Assembly: GCA_027563935.2 (NCBI GenBank)
Contig: CM050446.2
Span: 125,938,499-126,002,498 of the forward strand
Length of the DNA stretch: 64,000 bases
DNA from: Costus lasius
Lineage: Eukaryota; Streptophyta; Magnoliopsida; Zingiberales; Costaceae
Direction: 5' to 3'
The position numbers and the translations under genes are program-made. Each line of letters opens with the position of its first letter. The first letter of the stretch is position 1. Positions 1 through 11,502 of the stretch are shown in pieces. Below the pieces are notes generated by a model that had not been told where the DNA came from, searched no databases, and saw only the letters and a list, made by a program, of their open reading frames with translations.

Positions 1-419
1 CTCCTCGATCGATCTTCAATTCTTTTTTTTCTCCTCACTTTTTCTTTTTCTTTTTCTTTCTCTTTCGCCCCACAATTCAATTATTTTCCTCCCGTTTTCT
101 TCCTCTTTCTCCTTGCAAGTAAACACGTCTATTTATCGCGATTTCGCCCTTTTCTGCGTTTCCCACCACCTAACTCGCCTGCTCGCTCTTGTCGCCCTCC
201 CCCGCTAGGAGGAAAACCCCCGTTCGATCCATCTCCAAACCCTCTCCCGACCAATTCTTGCCCCTCCAAAGCCCCCTCCGATCTCGCCCTCCTCCATTCC
301 GCCTCCCGTCGGCGTTTGCCGCCGAATTCCGGATCGATTCCGTTTAGGGTTAGGGTTCCGGCGCAATCTCCGCCCTCCCCGAACAGGTGAGTCCCTTGGC
401 GCTTCGCCTCTGGAATGAG
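1..419 (+). promoter_or_regulatory. 5' flank and leader of the BPM gene
   Basis: This stretch precedes the BPM start codon. It begins with long pyrimidine tracts (about 20-115) and turns GC-rich from about 180. A GTG-initiated extension of the reading frame back to 387 is possible on paper, but the first ATG that gives the usual short BPM N-terminus is at 420. No clear TATA box is seen, so the transcription start lies here or further left. Confidence 0.5.
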
Positions 420-3400
420 ATGGAGAAGGCTCCCTCCCAAGGCGAGCGGGCCGTGCTCAGCGTCTCGCGGTCCAAGTCCGTCTGCGAGACCGTGAACGGC
501 TCGCACCAGTACACCATCAAGGGGTTCTCGCTGGCCAAGGGGATGGGGCCGGGGAAGTACATGTCGAGCGACACTTTCGCGGTGGGAGGGTACCAGTGGG
601 CCGTGTACTTCTACCCCGACGGCAAGAACCCCGAGGACAACTCGTTGTACGTCTCCGTCTTTATTGCGCTCGCCAGCGAGGGGACCGACGTGCGGGCGCT
701 CTTCGAGCTCACCATGCTCGACCAGAGCGGCAAGGGCCGCCACAAGGTGCACAGCCATTTCGAGCGCGCGCTGGAGGGCGGACCGTACACGCTCAAGTAT
801 CGGGGTAGCATGTGGTGAGTCTCCTGTTTCGTACCTCTTTCGAGATGGAAATTTTGCCAATCTTTCTCGATGGTTCTTTCCCCTTGAATGTCAAGCCTAT
901 CTGAAGCTTCCTGCTGAATAATGTGGTAGAAACATTATCATCCTCCCGTAGCTATACTCCTGTGCAATCCGTTGCACGCCAAAATAAATCATTTTTTGGA
1001 ACTATAGCATCGGAATTGATTAAATTTGCTCAAGTACAGGACTGATTAAATCTTTTTTTTAATTTCGAAATTGTATGTGGATGTCAATGCTATTCTAAGA
1101 TTCCACAGACAAACTAGATAGCGGACTGGATTTCTCATCTCCTTCTAATAGTTGATAGTAGTTTCTTCTATCTTTTACCAAAAACAACAATGTCACAGTA
1201 TACTTAAATGACTTCTAATGTTACACGTTTCTAGTGTCTGTAAGCTTAATGTTATTTACCTTTGATCTAGATGTAGAGATAGTCGAGGTATTTTTTTGAT
1301 TAAATCAGAAATCAAGCCTCCCTTTCCTTTGTTGAATATTTTGTTTGTTGCACAACTGCATGTTTAGCTCTTCTAGGGCGTGCAAGCAATTAAAATTTTA
1401 AGTTCCTGATCTATAAAATTTCTATTATGTCGTAAAAGGTTACAGCACCATTTAGTCTATTAACGAATAATTTACTTACAACATACTTGAGTACCAATTA
1501 GTTTATTAACAGATAGCACATTCCACTAGTACCTCAACTTCTGCCGACAATGATTATGCCGTCACATTGCCTAACATTGTCCTTAGTAGATACTGATCTG
1601 TATTTTCTTTTCTTGACTCGGAATCCTTGAAGTTTAATATGTTTGATGTTCTTGGTTGCTAATGGTTGTTGCCTCCACTAAACTTGTTAGACTTTGGCTA
1701 GTTCTGCCAAAGTTTGCCTGCCAATTTCTTTAGAATTAGTTGCTGTTGCAGCTAGTGTAGGCTAAATTGTCAAGAGGCTTAATCACTGGCTGGCTACGCA
1801 AACAAATACCTAGAAGCTAAATGCAATTTAAGATCTTTAAGTTGGCATACTAAAAAATTGACGGAACTATTGTAGAGGAGTTAGCGAACACCTAAAGCAA
1901 ATAGGTTGTGCTTGGTTATTACTGACTTTAAAAGGAATGATTTGCAGTTAAAGAACACAACATGGTTACATGAAGAATGAGAACAGATACTGTTGGTAGT
2001 CTACAAACAGATGCCTGCACATTTAAGAAAATAGAGATGTATAATGAGTTGAGATTGGCGAAAGTTGTTTCATTTTGAGCACCAATTTTCTTATGGTGAT
2101 TTTCTCTTTTCTGTCCTCGAAATTATTTTGACCTCCCTATTTTAACCTCCATATCTCAGGTGCTGGTGATTAACTATACATGTCCATAGTTCTATTTTAA
2201 AAAAGTTGAATCGTATTAAAAAATGCATGTTGAGCAAGATAACAGAAAAAGGGTACTAAAATTTATCTTTATGGGGATGAACTAAGGATGTGTAGTTGGA
2301 AAAAACTGAAGCTTCTCATTGCACTCTGTTAAGTAAGATGGTAGTGATACAATCTGGAGGAGAGAGGGCTAGGTGGAAAACAGAATCTGTTGTTGATTGA
2401 ATCTGGTTATTGAAATCAGAATCTGTTGTTGATTCAAATGTAGATATCATTACGTAAATGACAATGAAATCTGCTTCGCTCTGTATATATGGTTCAGTTG
2501 AACACAGACAAAGTGAGAGAACTGCCCAAATTAGCTAGAGTGAGTTCTGGGTCTTCTGTCCCAACTTGCGGTAGCTAAGAATACAATGTTTCTAGTAATT
2601 CTCAGTCATATGTTGGTCGATCACTTTGTTTCTCATATATTCTGTCATCTAACTCTGCTGCACGCATATTATTGGAATAGAACTGTTAGCCCTGATTTTT
2701 CAACTTTGTTGATATATGTGGATATTGACGAGATAGACATTCTCTTATTGAATCCTTCGAGGACCTTCAATAGGAAGGAATACTAAGATGAACCATATTC
2801 TCAAATTATATCGCTCGTCTAATACCCTTGAATATGGGTTACATTCTCCTATATTTTGCTGTAAGTAATAAATAGAACCAGACTGTTCATTGTGTATTAT
2901 CTTCAGTTTGTGGTTCCAACATTCTGTGTTAATGGACAAATACACACTGCTATTATGCCTAATCTTCTTTTGCAGTCTTTTGGATTTATTTCCTGCTTCA
3001 GCCATTTTTTCACTATTTTTTTGATCTTCTTTAATATTATCCTTGTACTTTACAGTTGTGTTGATTATTTTGACTAGGGGTTACAAGAGATTTTACAGAA
3101 GAGCTTCCTTAGAAACATCGGATTACCTCAAGAATGATTGTCTGATCATGGATTGCACAGTGGGCGTTGTTAGAAATCGTATTGAAACACCAATGCAATT
3201 TTCCATTAATGTACCACCATCAGACTTGGGTCAATGTCTAAAGGAGCTATTGAAATCTGGCATTGGTTCTGACATAGTTTTTCAGGTTGGTGATGAGACA
3301 TTTCAAGCGCACAAGCAAATTCTTGCTGCTCGTTCTCCTGTATTCAATGCACAGTTTTTTGGACTTATTGGGAATCCCAATGTTGATAGAGTAGTCGTAG

Positions 3401-6400
3401 AGGATGTGGAACCACCTGTATTTAAGGTAATGATGATTTAGTTTCTAAGTTACTGTATCACTTTCAGAAGTGTTATATTGCATTATATTAGAAATTCCAT
3501 AAAACAAGGAAGTATTGCTCTTCTTTTTGTGTACAATGATTGTTAGCACCGGAACTGCATTCTACAGTTTCCTTTTTGACCACTCAATTCATGCGATTAG
3601 GAAAGATATATTAACTTTATAATACTATTCTTGGTGCACATGTTATATGTGGGATATAACTTTGTTTCTTTTAATAATAATTTGAATTTTTTCTCAACTT
3701 GGTGTTGGAGCTATTACCAAATAAACCATAGCCATTCTCTTATCCCTCCGCAGTTGTCTAGGCTACCGCAAAGCTCTATCCCTTCGCCCCTTATTTCTCT
3801 TTGCTCATTCGTTCTTCACTCTCCTATCTTCACCTCCTCCAACCACTCTCCCTTTACCCTTCCTCCCTCTCTGCAAGCCACTGTTCTCCCATCTCTACAA
3901 TCACAATGTTGTATTAATTACTAAATCAAATTAGAGTTCCACAACCTATTTGTCCATTACATGTGAGAAGATTACCATTGCATCATATAAAACCAAATTC
4001 TAATTTTAAATTGATAATAAAACTAGTATATGTTTCAAGCCCAAAGACCAAAATAAGAAATATGATTTAAAGGGAAATTTCACAAGTCATTAACTGTCAT
4101 CATATCAACATTCACCACTAACGAGACCTAGTTCTGAACAATTTTTATAGAGAAGCATTTTAAATGCACAACGCAATGTTGTCATGCACTCAACATAGAG
4201 CACCTTCACTCAATTGAAGTTACTTGCCCAAAGTGTTTTAAGGCTCCGCCCGGTAGCCTTGGCGTTTTCTGGAACTCCTAATTATTACATTGACTAACAG
4301 GATATTGAAGAGAAGATTCTTAGACCTAGAATTCATTGTACACCTATATAAAAAGGGTCAACGTATAGGAGATTTATAAATTACAAATGCTATGTATTAC
4401 TTGAAGTTCTCAACATTGACTTTCTTTTCAGTATACAAGTGAAGAGAAATTTTATATTGACTTGGGAATCCTAAAATAACTGTTTTAAATCAAGATCTTA
4501 GAACTTCGACCTGTAATACATCAAACCAAAGCACAAGCTGTAGTGCTGCACTGACACTGGATTTACTCTTGTTCAGTCTGTCAAGGTTTGATTCACTTCT
4601 AAAAACAAAATTCTAATATTTGATTAGCCTACTATTTAAACTGAAGACCAAGAGCGAGAAATAATTAAGAAAGTAATACTTAAAATACAGTGTGTTTTAT
4701 CATTTATGTCGTAGACTAGAAATTACTGAGCTAGACACTCACTGAACCATATTCTTTTAGATTTGGTAACTGATAGCTAAATATTTAGAGCTTGTCCAGT
4801 GACATTTATGAACACATGTACATCAAAGTCCATTCTTAGATTTAAACTACAACTGCTTGCAGTTGCTAGGTATTAGCATCACGTTACAAATCATTCATGA
4901 ACGAATCTCAAATATAATCAGGATTAGCATGAATTAAGAGATATCCAGGTTGGCTGTGAGGATTTAATTTTTCTCAGCAAAATTCCACTTGATGAATACT
5001 TGCATTTGAGGTTTGATCCGCTGAAGATTTTGGCAGTTGATAGATTCTGAGAGTAGATTCAGAATTGTGATGAATGGGAGGTGATCAGATTTATATAAAG
5101 GTGAACAGGCAAATCAGTTTTTTACAGCAAAATTAACCATTTGGACCTATCTGAATCCATAGTTTAAAAAACATATCCATACTGGGTGATAAGCTGGTCT
5201 ATACTAGTTTAATCAAGTAACTTACTGATGCATGGTTAGCCCTAGTGTGTGTATATATATATTATAAATTTAATAAAAATCGATCAGTACCATTTCTACT
5301 GTCTGATTATATATATTGGTACCTGATGATATATATTGGTACCGACTGGTAGGTTTGATAATGGATCGGTGTTTAAAATCTTGCTTGAATCATTGTCAAG
5401 AGGCCAAGGGTTCTTTGTAGAGATCATTGCCAACTGACAGTAAACATGAAGTCCTTGTTGCTCAATGCTGCTGATACCATCCTATGCTGCACTTTTTGCG
5501 TTGGGATCAAGCAGTAATACATATGTATTTTTCTAAGCCGTGGCTTGAAGCCTTAAACCACTACAGTGGCGTCATTCAGTTGCCACTTGAACTCATACTT
5601 ATGTACATTGTGGAATCTGCTGCTGTGCACATGAAAAATCTTTTGTATTATTCTTGCACTGAATAAGAGTTTTTTCTAATATGTACACAGTTAATTGATG
5701 AAAGCACAGAGTTGATTTTGAATTCAGTTTCCAACTTCAGTCCCTCTCTCTCTGCTGCAGGCCATGCTTATTTTCATATACTCGGATGAACTCCCTGACG
5801 TTCATGAATTGACTGGGTCAGTCTCTATGTGCACATCTACAATAATGATACAACATTTGTTGGCTGCTGCTGATAGATATGGCTTGGAACGACTGAGATT
5901 GTTGTGTGAAGCAAAATTATGTGAAGGAATCACTGCTGACACAGTAGCAACAACAGTGGCTCTTGCTGAACAACACCAATGTGTTCAATTGAAGAATGTG
6001 TGCCTCAAATTCATTGCTGTTCGAGAGAACCTAGGAGGTAACCTTTTTACTCCCATGGTATATTACGTCTTTTCCATATTATAACAAATTAACAATAACA
6101 TCTGTTTTGATTTTATATATGATCGGTTTAAAGTGCATTTTGCTTCGGAACATCAGAAACATGTTCATATATGCTGCAGATGAATTCTTGTTCTTTTTCA
6201 ACTTATTAAAGATTATAGAGATCCATGAATAGCCAATTTTCGGCCACTAAGCTTAGTTACTATATTGACGAACTGGGAAATGTGCAGTGAGTTATTAAGT
6301 AGTCTTACTGACATTCAAGTAGTGGAATTGCAAAAAACTGTTAATCGGGCATGTTTGGCATAGAAATTAATCAACATTTACAAAGTAGTCCATGGTCCAT

Positions 6401-7327
6401 GGATTTGTATCTAGCTTTGCACTCTGTGTTGGTAGATTGACTCATTGGTTTTGGAAGTGTCTGCCTTACCTGTAGTGTGCTTGTTGGGAGTTGGGACGTG
6501 GTAAAATTTTTTGTATATAATGGGTTTGCTACCAAATTACTTTTCATCATGCTTGCCATGGTCAATTAGGCTGCGCCTACAGCTTTTCGGTGGTGTTGCT
6601 GATTAGTTCTGGAGCCCCGCTTCTTGGTTATGATGCATATATTTTGCAACTCGTTTCTTCAGAATGGCAGGTTTACTGGATTGTAAGGAAATACTCCTTC
6701 GTACCAGGGGTATAGTTACGGAAATTCTCTCTATGCTTGCTAGCATATACCACTATATACATTTACCCTTCTGGAGCCTCTTGCATTATGAGCTTGCCTC
6801 TTCTGTGGCTTGTTTCCCTCCACGGGGCACCAAGTAGTTTAAAGCAGGTAGATCTAACTCTAGATAATACTGGAGTTGGCTTTTGAACTGGGTTTTGTAT
6901 TTGACTAAACAAGCTATTCTGCTGCTTATCTAATGTACAATATAATAACTAATTACAATATTTTGTTGTCAATGCACCTTTAATTAATGCTTAGAGCTGC
7001 AAAATGTATGTTGCCGGTAGTAAATTTAGAGAGAGAATAATTATATCTTAATTTTCATTTGTGTGATGTGAACTGCGTTGTGATGACTTGTTTCTTTCTT
7101 ATGCCCCAAAGTCTACATATCTACTTGCAGTTGTGATGCAGACTGAAGGGTTTAACTACTTGGAGGCAACATGTCCATCCGTGCTCGCTGAACTCTTGGA
7201 AACTGTTGCTGTTGTGGACGACGATTCCTGTCCGCTCAGCCGGAAAAGGAGTGGCAGCAGCAACCTAGGGCTCAATTCCCTTGACAGTGTTGACTTGAGT
7301 GGAAGACGACTACGTAGGCGGATGTAG
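420..7327 (+). CDS. BTB/POZ and MATH domain protein (BPM family), 4 exons
   Basis: Exons are 420-814, 3078-3426, 5761-6037 and 7131-7327; all junctions are GT-AG with matching phases (2, 0, 1), giving 405 aa, the usual BPM length. The MATH domain occupies roughly residues 20-155 (motifs such as [17 protein letters not shown] and [11 protein letters not shown]). The BTB domain is about 190-305 ([20 protein letters not shown]), followed by the BPM C-terminal helical region ending in [17 protein letters not shown]. Basic runs SRKRS and GRRLRRRM at the C-terminus look like a nuclear signal. In plants BPM proteins are adaptors that bring transcription factors (HD-ZIP, ERF, MYB) to CUL3 ubiquitin ligases; that role is family knowledge, not visible here. 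Exon 1 is strongly GC-rich, the later exons AT-rich. The gene is intact. The family assignment is very secure; which BPM paralogue it is cannot be said. Confidence 0.95.
815..3077 (+). other. BPM intron 1
   Basis: AT-rich intron of 2.26 kb between the MATH exon and the BTB exon. It begins GTGAGT and ends TAG just before GGGTTACAAGAG. Short reading frames inside it resemble nothing recognisable. No repeat or mobile element could be defined. Confidence 0.8.
3427..5760 (+). other. BPM intron 2
   Basis: AT-rich intron of 2.33 kb, GTAATG to CTGCAG. It contains a pyrimidine-rich island at about 3740-3905 and a short tandem motif around 5310-5345 (ATATATATTGGTACC twice), followed by a TTTAAAATCTTG string like the ends of the CAAGGTTT-type MITEs elsewhere in the window. 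No coding signal was seen. Confidence 0.7.
6038..7130 (+). other. BPM intron 3
   Basis: AT-rich intron of 1.09 kb, GTAACC to TTGCAG. Nothing recognisable was found in it. Confidence 0.75.
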
Positions 7328-7899
7328 CCATCGTACAGGACAGTCTGCAGCCTCCCACACATTCTTCTCATTCGAATCTGTGTATTGTGTTAAGAGGTTG
7401 CTCGACTGACTTTTGACTGTATTGAACTTTGGTAGGCTATTGGAAGCTTGATTCTATTAATAATTCAGCATGTTCGAAAGAGAACTTTGAATAGTTTCAG
7501 CTTTCAGAGCATATCCTTGCTTGGAGACTGTATCTAATGAGAATGTTGTAAAAGGGAGGCTCAATTCTTCATTGTCTTATGTTCAGTAGTAGAATATTAG
7601 CGGAAATGTGTACTTTACAGTCTAGGAAACGTATTTAAATAGATTACCCCGTGAATTTCTTTTTACTTCTCTTCCACCTCTTTAGAGTTTGTTGGATCAG
7701 GGACTTTTGCACATGCACAAAATTAAAAATTTTCAGAAAAATAATCTAAATCGTTTTCCACTTTAGACAGGATGATGGCAAATGGCGTAGCTTCATAGTT
7801 TTCATTTATGTGGAATCAATCATCAATCATGTGAAGTGGATGCTCCGGATGTCAATGTACAATCAGTTTTAATAAATATTTTTTAATAGGAAAATGAAA
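7328..7899. other. 3' flank of BPM gene
   Basis: Holds the BPM 3' untranslated region and downstream AT-rich DNA up to the MULE-like element. The exact polyadenylation site was not determined. No other gene is seen. Confidence 0.6.
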
Positions 7900-8087
7900 G
7901 GAACCGCGGAAAAATTTTTCCGCGGCCCCCTCCGCGGAGAAATTTTTTCCCAAAATTTGCACCAAACAACATCGGCGCGTTTTCTAAATGGAGGGGGTCG
8001 CGTAATTCCATCCGAACGGATGGAAGCAAGCACATGACACGTGGCATCGAGTATAATCCAACGGTCGACCATAGCACACTAAATCAG

Positions 8088-8420
8088 GTGAGCTCTTCAC
8101 CCGTCGCCAAGGGCCGCCTCCACGAGACCGCCGCCCTTCACCGTTGCCCTCCTTCCCTCTCCTCTTCTTCCTCTTCCTCCTCACCGCCTCCCCCGCTGCT
8201 GCCTTCTTCTCCTCCCTCCTCCAGGTGAGCTCTTCACCCCGTCGCCAAGGGCCGCCTCCACGAGACCGCTGCCCTCCTCCTCCCTCTCCTAGCAGGCTGA
8301 ATCAGGTGAGCTCTTCACCCTGTCGCCAAGGGTCACCTCCAAGAGACCGCCGCCCTTCGCCGCTGCCCTCCTCCTCCCCTCTCCTCTTCTTCCTCTTCCT
8401 CCTCACTGCCTCCTCTGCCG
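8088..8420 (+). repeat. Triplicated GTGAGCTCTTCACC segment
   Basis: Three partial copies start at about 8088, 8225 and 8306 (spacings 137 and 81 bp). Each begins with CAG followed by GTGAGCTCTTCACC and runs through CGCCAAGGG and the CGAGACCGC/AGAGACCGC blocks. Copies 1 and 3 extend into a shared Pro/Ser/Leu-coding stretch; copy 2 is shorter. The CAG|GTGAGC start resembles a splice donor, so the unit may derive from an exon-intron edge of the captured gene. Confidence 0.75.
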
Positions 8421-8460
8421 CTGACTTCTTCTCCTCCCTCCTTCCCGCCGCCGGCAACTC

Positions 8461-8606
8461 CCCTCGCTTCGCCGAAGCCCCTCTCTTCCGCAACGGCGAC
8501 CGCTGCCCCTCCCCCTTCGCTGCCCCCCTGCAACCCCTCCTTCGTCGCCACCGTCTACTCCATCCTGAAGCACGCCACCTGCCCGACGCTGTTTGAGAAA
8601 TTCGGA
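8461..8606 (+). pseudogene. Fragment of a galacturonosyltransferase-like (GATL, GT8) gene
   Basis: Two reading-frame segments resemble the N-terminal part of plant GATL proteins. The first reads PRFAEAPLFRNGDRCPSP, like the conserved F-x-EAP-x-(F/Y)-x-N-x-x-x-CP block after the signal peptide. After a frameshift the second reads CNPSFVATVYSILKHATCP, matching the GATL block C-x-x-x-x-VH..., S-x-AA-x-x-SxLxHASCP, with the intervening AMTLDA segment missing. A hydrophobic leader-like run (LLFFLFLLTAS) lies upstream. GATL enzymes are Golgi glycosyltransferases of pectin and xylan synthesis. The piece lacks the catalytic domain and is broken, so it is a captured fragment. The match is from memory of the family, so confidence is moderate. 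Confidence 0.5.
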
Positions 8607-8750
8607 TGAGCGAGGGTTGCTTTGCATCAGCCGTTGAATATTTTGTTGGCCACGTGTCAAGCATTAAGAGGCATCCATTTGGATGCAACTAAGCGACGGG
8701 GTCGCTTAGAAAACGCGCCCAACAACATCAGCGTGGAAAAAAAATTTGGA

Positions 8751-11502
8751 TTGCTGACATTAGTCTGAAACTCAAACAAGATTATTTCAAGCTTTTACAA
8801 TTGGAACAGGTATTTGATATCCTGAAAATCCATATTATCAGCCGATCACTTGTGAACAATTCTGATTCTACAAGGCCACTCAATAAATCCTTGTGTACAT
8901 GGCACAAATAAAATCAACTCATCTTCATTGGAAAATTTAGAAGGAAAGAAAAAAAAATATAAGTTAATATGCATAACCTATTTCCAGTGTTCCCCGTATT
9001 ATACACAACTTTTTCCTCCCCCAAATATTCCTGATTTTCTTGTCAGCTTTACTGACGTGTGGCCACGCACGTTGTACCTTTTGCAACAATAAACTGGAAT
9101 ACATGAAGCAAAAAATAAAATAAAATTCAATCCATAAAGGACAATTGCTAAACTGTCAAACAGTGCAATCACGCCTACAACTGATATGAAAACTAAATGC
9201 AAAGTTTTGTATACCGTCTAGAAACTCACCACTACAACTCAGTTTAACATAACAATTTTCTGCAAAACAGTTTAACATCACATTGACATAACAGGAAAAA
9301 GATTATTCATCTCAGTGTTTACTTTAGACAATATTGTGGATACACAAGCTGGCCATGCAATCTTTAAAAAGGCTAAAGTTCTCACCTTTAATTCCGATGT
9401 GGTGCAATTGTAATTATATACTAGTGTCATAGGTGCAAATGGGGTAGTGTAGAGGAAAATAGATCAGGGTACTTTTAATATATGATTACTATGGTTGTTT
9501 ATAAAAGCCTACTTAAAGGCTTAAGTCTATTGCAATAGGGTGGCATTGATGAATCGATATTGCAATAGGACTTCTCCTCTCTTCCCCTCTTCTTCTCTTT
9601 ACTGTTTTGCATCAAGTAGTATTAAAGCCCAGATTGATGCTACTGCTCACAGCTACTCGTCCAATCAGCGCCAAGCTTGCATGTTCTCTGTTGTATTTTC
9701 TCACCATCTACTGTTCACTTCATTTGCCTGCTGCTCTCTTTCAATCACAACACCTTATATTTCTCCTTGCAGCTGCTGGCTTCTGACACCAGCCTTGCAG
9801 CATCAACTATGCGACTGTGGCAACTTCACTTGCTCTTTCTTGGATGTGTCACCTTCTCTACCTATGCAGTGGCAAGCACGTTGAAGCACCCCTCTTCCGT
9901 ATGTGCTGCACAACAACATTGTCCCCTGCATAGCCCCTAGTAGTCATTAACACAATTGTGCCTTGTGTCGATAGCCTCATGCTAACCTTGTAGACATAAT
10001 TCCTCACTTCATGAAACTTTCCACACACATCAATGGTGGACTTGCCCTCGGGGAAACAAAATAAATGGTTGAATTGCTCCCTCATTTGTTCGATGGCAAT
10101 CCTCGTTGTCTTCTCACCACTCCATTATTTCCCTAATCTTCCTTCACTTCATTCAACCACCATAGGCTACAACAATGCTCAAATCGCCATAGCTCTCAGA
10201 TTCACACACTTTAAGCACCTATCATAGCTACAACAACCACTTACATCCATTTGACTGCTAGCGTCCCGTGTCCTATGCAAGATCTTCAATAAAAACATCC
10301 ACATCCCCTTCCACAATGATAGGGCTCACTTTTTGCATTTACCTCCTTTCATCACTGCTCACTTCTCGCACTTACCTCCTTTGGGTTTCAGTACAACAAG
10401 CCACCTTCCTCGTTAATCTTACATCAACAACCATTAACAACCCCCGCAGCATTTGCATCCATAATCTTTCACTTATCTGTTGCCAAAGCCACACAAACCC
10501 ATGAGCTAAGTTATAGGAGTTTTGGAGAGGCGTGATCATGAGTGTGTCCACATACAAAAGAAAACAGCCAGAAAGAAAAAGAAAAAATGACTACTACAAG
10601 CAAGAGCAACAACACACAAAAAAATTTCAAAAAATAACAAAATAACCAAAAGATAATCATGCAAGATTTTTTGCATAGGTATCAACATTTGTAACTAATG
10701 ATCAACTCAAGGAGTTGAGTTCTTTTTGGTGGAAGAGAATGAAGTGTAAATTATAATTATTATATTAGTATTAATGGTGTTAGTAGAACACTAAGAATTA
10801 GATCATGGATAATTTTAAATCTAATAAGATGATTTCTATTTGAATGGTTAAACTTATTTGGTATGACTAGCGCTGAGAGTTAATCGCCAGCTTACTAAGG
10901 CTTAAACCTTGTATACTACATTATCGTTACTCCAACTTCCGGACTAAAGCAAGGCATTACACTAATAGACTGATCGGAAGAGAGTATTTGCCAATCTCCT
11001 AGATATAAAGCTTTGTGCACATATTCTTGAAGCATTCAGAAACTAGAAATTATAACACGTGACTATATGTATAGTTCTTGGTGCAGAATAACTTAGGCAT
11101 TAGTCAAGCAAAGTTGAATCATTAGGAAAATATTGATAAAAATGATAAATAAATACTTAGTTACTTACAAGTTAGTCAAAAGGACGAAGATGCAATGCAC
11201 ACCAACTAAATTCGCTGAAGCTTGTGCATGCTTTCTGTGCCAATGACAGGAAGGGGTTGGAGCTCTGAACTTGGTGAAGATTTTAGTGGAAGATCACTTC
11301 TTGAATTGTTTATGATCTGGTTGTTTGTGATCTTAGAAGTAGTTAAATCTCCTTTAGATTGATGTCTTTCTGCCCGTATCTGATGAAATGTCGTACTTCA
11401 ATCAGCGCTTGCTGACTTTTCATGCGATGTTCTAAAGGGAACATTAAATAATCCAAAAGTGTTCTCAACAAGAAAATAGGATTAAAATAAGATTATCATT
11501 AC
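8751..11502. other. Intergenic region between BPM and TAF12 (convergent)
   Basis: Contains no recognisable gene. Open frames around 9540-9940 and 9858-10557 are short and in no family I know. A pyrimidine-rich stretch at 9560-10500 differs in composition from its flanks and may be an old insertion. The end of the TAF12 transcript must lie in the right part. A candidate last TAF12 segment starts near 11431 on the minus strand, but it would add only three codons before a stop if joined in phase. Confidence 0.5.

Larger units (their letters stand above)
7900..8750. mobile_element. MULE-like element carrying a gene fragment
   Basis: Imperfect long terminal inverted repeats flank a GC-rich core. 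The left arm (about 7961-8075) and the reverse complement of the right arm (about 8737-8625) share GCGCGTTTTCTA, GACACGTGGC and CAACGG in the same order, with overall similarity I judge near 70-75%. The core is far more GC-rich than its surroundings and contains a gene-derived piece (8461-8606). A segment starting CAGGTGAGCTCTTCACCC occurs three times (starts near 8088, 8225 and 8306). Long inverted repeats plus a captured gene fragment is the Pack-MULE layout. I could not find a clear 9-bp target duplication, so the outer ends are approximate and another TIR superfamily is possible. Confidence 0.55.

Noticed and set aside
129..860. 243-codon minus-strand open frame
   Set aside because: It is a shadow of the GC-rich first exon of the BPM gene on the opposite strand.
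3727..4260. A fold-back element in BPM intron 2 (AGGCTACCG near 3760 and CGGTAGCCTT near 4250)
   Set aside because: Only about ten bases pair, and no target duplication or wider inverted similarity was seen.
9540..10560. Protein-coding gene in the BPM-TAF12 interval
   Set aside because: Frames are short, on both strands, and match no family I know; the pyrimidine bias explains the openness.
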